This document shows, one piece after another, positions 34,258-39,528 of a stretch of DNA of 39,528 nucleotides (its first letter is position 1; every line of letters begins with the position of its first letter). This DNA comes from an uncultured Verrucomicrobiota bacterium (GTDB lineage: Bacteria; Verrucomicrobiota; Verrucomicrobiia; Methylacidiphilales; UBA1321). The notes under the pieces were generated by a model. The model was not told the origin of the DNA. It saw only the letters and a list, made by a program, of their open reading frames with translations, and made no database searches. The position numbers and the translations under genes were made by a program. The stretch is taken from NCBI GenBank assembly GCA_903863295.1, contig CAIPBM010000077.1:1-39528 (forward strand), in the 5' to 3' direction.

Positions 34258-34357
34258 GAGCTATCCTAAATAGCGGTGACCCGCGAGGACCGCGAGATGT
34301 ATTCCATCCGGTCTTGCTCCCTTCCTGTGCCGGAAGTAGCATCATGGGCTGTTCCCT

Positions 34358-35359
34358 ATGCATCGCACTCGCCGTTCCCCGCTTTTTCAATCCTATATCA
34401 CGAAAGGCCGCCGCGTCATTGAGCTGGAGGCCGCCGCACTCCGGGCCGTTGAACGCCGCCTCGGCGAAGATTTTGCCCTGGCCGTGGAGGCCATGAAGGA
34501 GGCCATCGACTCAGGCCACAAAATCATCGTCACCGGCATCGGTAAATCGGGCACCATCGGCGCCAAGATCGCCTCGACTCTCTCCAGCACGGGTGCACCC
34601 AGCGTGGTCCTGGATGCCGTCAATGCCTCTCATGGCGATCTCGGTGTCATTGCCAGCGGCGACCTGATCCTGATCCTCAGCTACAGCGGCGAGACCGAGG
34701 AAGTTTCCCGCCTTATCCCCAGTCTCAAACGCATCGGCACACGCATCATCTCTCTCACCGGCAATCATAAATCGACCCTGGCCCGCGAGGCGGACATCCA
34801 TATCGACGTCCACGTCCCGCGCGAAGCCTGTCCCCTCAACCTCGCCCCCACCTCCAGTTCCACCGCCACCCTCGCCGTGGGAGACGCGCTGGCCATGGTT
34901 CTGCTGGAGGCGCGCGGCTTCCGCAAGGAAGACTTCGCCACCTTCCACCCCGGTGGCACCCTTGGCCGCAATCTGCTGCTCCGCGTGGAAAACATCATGC
35001 GGCCCCATGAGCAAATGGCCATTCTTCCCCTCACGGCGACGGTCAACGAGGCGCTCGATATTCTCACGAAAAAACGGGTCGGTGCCGCCGCCGTCGTCGA
35101 TGCCCATGGTCAGCTTAAAGGCGTCTATACCCACGGCGATTTCACCCGTGGTTACCAGACCGATGTCCATATTGGTCGCGCCAAGTTGAGCAGCGAGATG
35201 ACCGCCCGTCCCGTCACGGTGCGTTATGACAAGCTGGCGGTTGAAGTCTTGAACATCTTTGAGGCCAAGCATATCGATGACTTGATCGTGGTGGATCGCC
35301 AAAACCGACCCGTCGGCTTGATCGATGCCCAGGATATGGCGCGGTTCAAGCTGATCTAA
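34358..35359 (+). CDS. kdsD: Arabinose-5-phosphate isomerase
   Basis: 333 residues. An SIS domain (about 35-180) contains VTGIGKSGTIGAKIASTLSS, the phosphosugar-binding SYSGETEE and NLAPTSSSTATLAVGDAL. Two CBS domains (about 205-333) end in DLIVVDRQNRPVGLIDAQDM. The family interconverts ribulose-5-phosphate and arabinose-5-phosphate, the first step of Kdo synthesis for LPS. kdsA, kdsB and kdsC are not adjacent. The ABM-domain gene follows after 22 bases. Confidence 0.94.
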   Translation: MHRTRRSPLFQSYITKGRRVIELEAAALRAVERRLGEDFALAVEAMKEAIDSGHKIIVTGIGKSGTIGAKIASTLSSTGAPSVVLDAVNASHGDLGVIASGDLILILSYSGETEEVSRLIPSLKRIGTRIISLTGNHKSTLAREADIHIDVHVPREACPLNLAPTSSSTATLAVGDALAMVLLEARGFRKEDFATFHPGGTLGRNLLLRVENIMRPHEQMAILPLTATVNEALDILTKKRVGAAAVVDAHGQLKGVYTHGDFTRGYQTDVHIGRAKLSSEMTARPVTVRYDKLAVEVLNIFEAKHIDDLIVVDRQNRPVGLIDAQDMARFKLI

Positions 35360-35381
35360 TTGGATTAACCAGGAGATCCCC

Positions 35382-35735
35382 ATGTCCGAACCCATCTATT
35401 GGCTTCTTGCCCTCCAAATCGAGCCCGGGCAACTCGAGTTCTTCAAGGCCATCTGCCAGAAGCTGGTTGAGTCGACCCGCCTCGAGGAGGGCGTCCTCAA
35501 TTATGAGTGGAGCCTGAGTGAAGATGGCAACATCTGCCATATTTACGAACGCTACGCCGACTCCGATGCGATCAAAATCCACGCCGAGCGAGTTGCGGAG
35601 GATGTGGGCCAGTTATTGCAAATCGCAACCCCGATCAGCTTCGTCATCTATGGAAAGCCCGATGCTGAGGTGAAGGAAATGCTGGCGGACTTAAATCCCA
35701 CTTATTTGATCCCGCTCGCGGGTTTCACCCGGTAA
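35382..35735 (+). CDS. Antibiotic biosynthesis monooxygenase (ABM)-domain protein
   Basis: 117 residues with the small ferredoxin-like ABM fold: IEPGQLEFFKAICQKLVEST, EEGVLNYEWSLSEDGNICHI and YERYADSDAIKIHAE. The gene has a clear ribosome site (AGGAG) six bases before the ATG. Members act as cofactor-free monooxygenases or stress-related quinol oxidases, but the substrate here is unknown. It sits 22 bases behind kdsD and may be co-transcribed with it. Confidence 0.85.
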   Translation: MSEPIYWLLALQIEPGQLEFFKAICQKLVESTRLEEGVLNYEWSLSEDGNICHIYERYADSDAIKIHAERVAEDVGQLLQIATPISFVIYGKPDAEVKEMLADLNPTYLIPLAGFTR

Positions 35736-35897
35736 AAGGGCTTTTGGCCCTGTTAGTAAACCGGAGATGTTTGACTCCGTTAATAAAAAAGCAAGTTGCC
35801 AACGGGGGGCGCGTCTTCTAGGTTGCACGGCTTGGATTACCCCGGCTGTTGCGACAGTCGCCCGGACAAACCATTTGTTCGTAATTCGCAAGTTACT

Positions 35898-38495
35898 ATG
35901 TCGAAAGCCCTTATCATTGCAGAAAAGCCCAGCGTCGCCAGCGATATTGCCAAGGCTATTGGTGGCTTTAAGAAAGTCGCCGCCGGAGATGAGTCTTTTT
36001 ATGAGAGCGATGCTTACGTCCTTTCCTCGGCCGTCGGCCATCTGGTCGAACTTTGCCTGCCGGGTGAACTTGATAAGAAGAAGGGCAAGTGGAGCTTTGC
36101 CAACCTCCCGGTGATCCCGGAAGAATTTGCGCTCAAGCCGATTGAACGGAGCGAAGGCCGTTTGCGCCTGCTCAAGAAGCTGATGAAGCGGGACGATGTC
36201 ACCAGCCTGATTAATGCATGCGACGCCGGTCGCGAGGGCGAGCTGATTTTCCGCTACATCGTCAAGCTGGCCAACTGCAAGAAGCCCATCGAGCGCCTTT
36301 GGCTCCAATCGATGACCCCCGCCGCCATTCGGGACGGCTTTGCTCATCTTCGTCCCGGAACCGAACTGGAGCCCCTGGCCAGTGCCGCCGTCTGCCGTTC
36401 GGAAAGCGACTGGCTGGTCGGTATCAACGGTACGCGTGCCCTGACCGCTTTCAATTCCCGCAACGGCGGCTTTCAACTCACTCCCGTGGGTCGCGTACAG
36501 ACGCCGACCCTCGCCATCGTCGTGGAACGCGACCAGAAGATTAAGACCTTTGTCCCCAAGGGCTACTGGGAAATCCATGCCACCTTCGGTGCCAAGGCTG
36601 GAACCTATCCGGGACGTTGGTTCAAGGAAGGCTTCTCCAAGGATGAAGCCAACCCCGATGCCAAGCCCGAACGGCTCTGGACGGCCGCCGAGGCACAGGC
36701 CATCGAGGAAAAGTGTCGCGGCAAGAACGGCATCGTCACGGAAGAGAAGAAGCCCGCGACGCAGATGTCTCCTCTTCTTTATGACCTGACCACGCTGCAA
36801 AAAGAAGCCAACGGCCGCCTGGGCCTCTCCGCCAAGCGGACCCTTCAAATTGCCCAGCGTCTCTATGAGCACCATAAGGTTCTCACTTATCCCCGAACCG
36901 ATTCGCGCGCGCTCCCGGAAGACTACATCGACACCGTAAAGCAGGTTCTCCGCAATCTCCAAAGCAGCCACCTCGGCACCTTTGCCTCTAAGATTTTGCA
37001 GGAAGGCTGGGTCAAGCCGACCAAGCGCGTCTTCAATAACGCGAAGGTTTCGGATCATTTCGCCATCACGCCCACACTCGAGTCGCCCGACAAACTCGAC
37101 GATATCGAGCGCAAGGTCTACGACATGGTGGCCAAGCGGTTCCTCTCCGTCTTCTACCCCGCCGCACAATTTGAGGTCACCACCCGCATCACCCGCGTGG
37201 AAGGCGAGCCGTTCAAGACTGAGGGCAAGATTCTGATCTCCGCTGGCTGGATGGAAATCTACGGTCATGAAGAACGCGATGCCGATGAGCAGCCCGCGCT
37301 CGTGCCCGTGCAGGAAAACGAATCGGTGAAGACCGAGGAAATCGAAGTGAAGAGCCTCGAGACCCGTCCCCCCGCCCGCTACACGGAAGCCACCCTGCTC
37401 AGCGCCATGGAAGGCGCGGGTAAGTTGATCGATGACGAGGAACTGCGCGACGCGATGGCGGCCAAGGGACTCGGTACGCCTGCGACCCGCGCCGCGACGA
37501 TTGAGGGACTGCTCTCTGAGGAATATCTCCGCCGGGAAGGTCGCGAAATTTCCTCCACGCCCAAGGCGCTGGCGCTGATGGAACTGCTCCAGGCTGTCGA
37601 CATTCCTGCTCTTGCCTCGCCAGAAATGACCGGTGAGTGGGAGTACAAGCTGAAGCAAATGGAACGGGGCGAATTGCTCCGCAGCCGCTTTATGGAAGAG
37701 ATCGTTGGTCTCACGCAAACGATCGTCGAGAAGGCGAAGAATTTTGATGAATCGGGCGTACAAGCGAAGCCGCTCGGCTTCAACGCCCCCAACGGCCATC
37801 CGATGGTTGAAACGCTCCGTAATTACCAGACCGATGATGCGTCCATCACCTTGCGTAAAGTTATCGCCGGACGACTGCTTGAACCGCTCGAGGCCAAGGA
37901 ACTCCTCGAAAAGCGATTGATCGGACCGCTCCAGGGATTCCGTAGCAAGGCGGGCTGGCCCTTCGCCGCTGCGCTGAAGTTGAATGACGCGGGCGAAACG
38001 GAATTTGTCTTCGACAACGCGCCGGTGAATGCCGATGGAACGACGCTCGATATCAACACGCAGGAACCGATCGGCATCTGCCCGGTCTGCGGCGGTCGCG
38101 TTTTCGAGACGATGATGGCTTACGCCTGCGAGAACACCTTCGGCGATGCCCCGACCTGCAAGATGAAGATCGGCAAGAAAATCCTCATGCAGGAAATCGA
38201 CCGCACCCAGGTGGCGAAGCTTCTCACCGACAAGAAGACCGATCTGCTCCGAGGCTTTGTCTCCATGCGCACCCGGCGCAAGTTTTCCGCCTACCTCGTC
38301 ATGGGCGCGGATGGCAAAACCACTTTTGAATTTGAGCCGCGTCCTGAAGGCTCCAAGCCCAAGAAATCTTTCTTCAAGAAAGCGCCTGCCGGGGAATCAT
38401 CCGAGACCAACGGCACGGAAAAGCGGTCGATCATGCCGGCTAAAGTCGTCAAGGCCCGCAGCAGCGCCCGCAAGCGTGCGGCGAAGAAGAGTTAG
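35898..38495 (+). CDS. topB: DNA topoisomerase III (type IA)
   Basis: 865 residues from the ATG at 35898; the longer frame from 35796 adds a leader unlike the family. The toprim domain starts with IIAEKPSVASDIAKA and has DAGREGE (109-115). The active-site Tyr331 lies in LTYPRTDS. The topoisomerase core includes TPVGRVQTPTLA and GLGTPATRAATIEGL. A C-terminal zinc-type segment (CPVC at 728-731, then two more Cys) is followed by a further C-terminal domain and a Lys/Arg/Ala-rich tail (KVVKARSSARKRAAKKS). It relaxes or decatenates DNA by single-strand passage. Confidence 0.94.
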   Translation: MSKALIIAEKPSVASDIAKAIGGFKKVAAGDESFYESDAYVLSSAVGHLVELCLPGELDKKKGKWSFANLPVIPEEFALKPIERSEGRLRLLKKLMKRDDVTSLINACDAGREGELIFRYIVKLANCKKPIERLWLQSMTPAAIRDGFAHLRPGTELEPLASAAVCRSESDWLVGINGTRALTAFNSRNGGFQLTPVGRVQTPTLAIVVERDQKIKTFVPKGYWEIHATFGAKAGTYPGRWFKEGFSKDEANPDAKPERLWTAAEAQAIEEKCRGKNGIVTEEKKPATQMSPLLYDLTTLQKEANGRLGLSAKRTLQIAQRLYEHHKVLTYPRTDSRALPEDYIDTVKQVLRNLQSSHLGTFASKILQEGWVKPTKRVFNNAKVSDHFAITPTLESPDKLDDIERKVYDMVAKRFLSVFYPAAQFEVTTRITRVEGEPFKTEGKILISAGWMEIYGHEERDADEQPALVPVQENESVKTEEIEVKSLETRPPARYTEATLLSAMEGAGKLIDDEELRDAMAAKGLGTPATRAATIEGLLSEEYLRREGREISSTPKALALMELLQAVDIPALASPEMTGEWEYKLKQMERGELLRSRFMEEIVGLTQTIVEKAKNFDESGVQAKPLGFNAPNGHPMVETLRNYQTDDASITLRKVIAGRLLEPLEAKELLEKRLIGPLQGFRSKAGWPFAAALKLNDAGETEFVFDNAPVNADGTTLDINTQEPIGICPVCGGRVFETMMAYACENTFGDAPTCKMKIGKKILMQEIDRTQVAKLLTDKKTDLLRGFVSMRTRRKFSAYLVMGADGKTTFEFEPRPEGSKPKKSFFKKAPAGESSETNGTEKRSIMPAKVVKARSSARKRAAKKS

Positions 38496-38506
38496 CTTTT
38501 TCACTG

Positions 38507-38610
38507 CGTCATCCTGAGCCTGTCGAAGGATCAGCCTCCGGTGATTTGGACATTATCCGTGAAGATCGAATACCAATGGAAGCTGATCCTTCGACAGGCT
38601 CAGGATGACG
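38507..38610. repeat. Perfect 29-base inverted repeat of the CGTCATCCTGAG family
   Basis: The left arm (38507-38535, starting CGTCATCCTGAG) and the right arm (38582-38610) are exact reverse complements, with 46 bases between. The left copy matches 14291-14325 with two differences. It can form a long hairpin after topB. Confidence 0.9.
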
Positions 38611-38662
38611 GAACGCTAATAGACGATTGAATTTAAGTGCGGTAGTCCTGGACCACCGCTAG

Positions 38663-39528
<866 letters not shown>

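Noticed and set aside
35796..35897. Extra 34 residues at the start of TopB
   Set aside because: The leader has a low-complexity, non-family composition. MSKALIIAEKPSVA at 35898 is the expected enzyme start.
35691..37799. 702-residue minus-strand open frame opposite topB
   Set aside because: It is antisense to a clear topoisomerase gene and its Gly/Asp/Phe-rich sequence has no domain motif.

Overview
The window looks like chromosomal DNA of a GC-rich Gram-negative bacterium, most likely a member of Verrucomicrobiota. The lipopolysaccharide genes (lpxK, kdsD, a WaaG-like glycosyltransferase) and exbB/exbD imply an outer membrane. An mcsB-clpC phosphoarginine pair, an ECF sigma factor followed by a large membrane-anchored protein of a style common in that phylum, and intergenic regions full of palindromes fit the same assignment. 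The phylum call is an inference from gene content. No rRNA or tRNA was recognised.

Layout. 1-147: C-terminus of an unknown protein. 1511-3241 (minus): pilB/gspE and pilC/gspF-like assembly genes. 3362-9202 (plus): a divergent prephenate dehydratase, a small Cys-pair protein, a GT11-like glycosyltransferase, mcsB and clpC. 9203-9505: a cluster of hairpins. 9506-10609 (minus): an orphan FRG-domain protein. 10867-14267: fabD-fabG-acpP-(terminator)-fabF. 14453-15544: galactokinase. 15545-16093: repeat island. 16094-18500: three genes joined by 4-nt overlaps (ECF sigma factor, small membrane protein, large membrane-anchored protein). 18550-20744: homoserine dehydrogenase and a glucose-1-dehydrogenase-like SDR. 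20745-21067: repeat island. 21068-23175: exbB, exbD, def and a small possible DNA-binding protein. 23276-25038 (minus): HPt protein, queA and a small coupled gene. 25333-26273: two small secreted proteins. 26369-29731: nadC, an orphan ParA ATPase and a coiled-coil protein with seven 42-bp units. 29834-30718 (minus): ispA-type prenyl synthase. 30856-33191: lpxK and a GT4 glycosyltransferase. 33283-34257 (minus): EamA transporter. 34358-38495: kdsD, an ABM-domain protein and topoisomerase III. 38672-end: a partial phytoene-desaturase-like oxidoreductase.

Most genes are housekeeping: fatty acid synthesis, LPS/Kdo supply, NAD, amino acids, tRNA queuosine, protein maturation and quality control. 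The more unusual material is the phosphoarginine module without mcsA or ctsR, the ParA/coiled-coil pair, the ECF operon without a recognisable zinc anti-sigma, the FRG orphan, and several families of palindromic repeats. The repeats sit in 3' regions, at four of the five convergent gene junctions, and are absent from the divergent promoter regions. I found no CRISPR array, prophage, transposase or complete known defence island.
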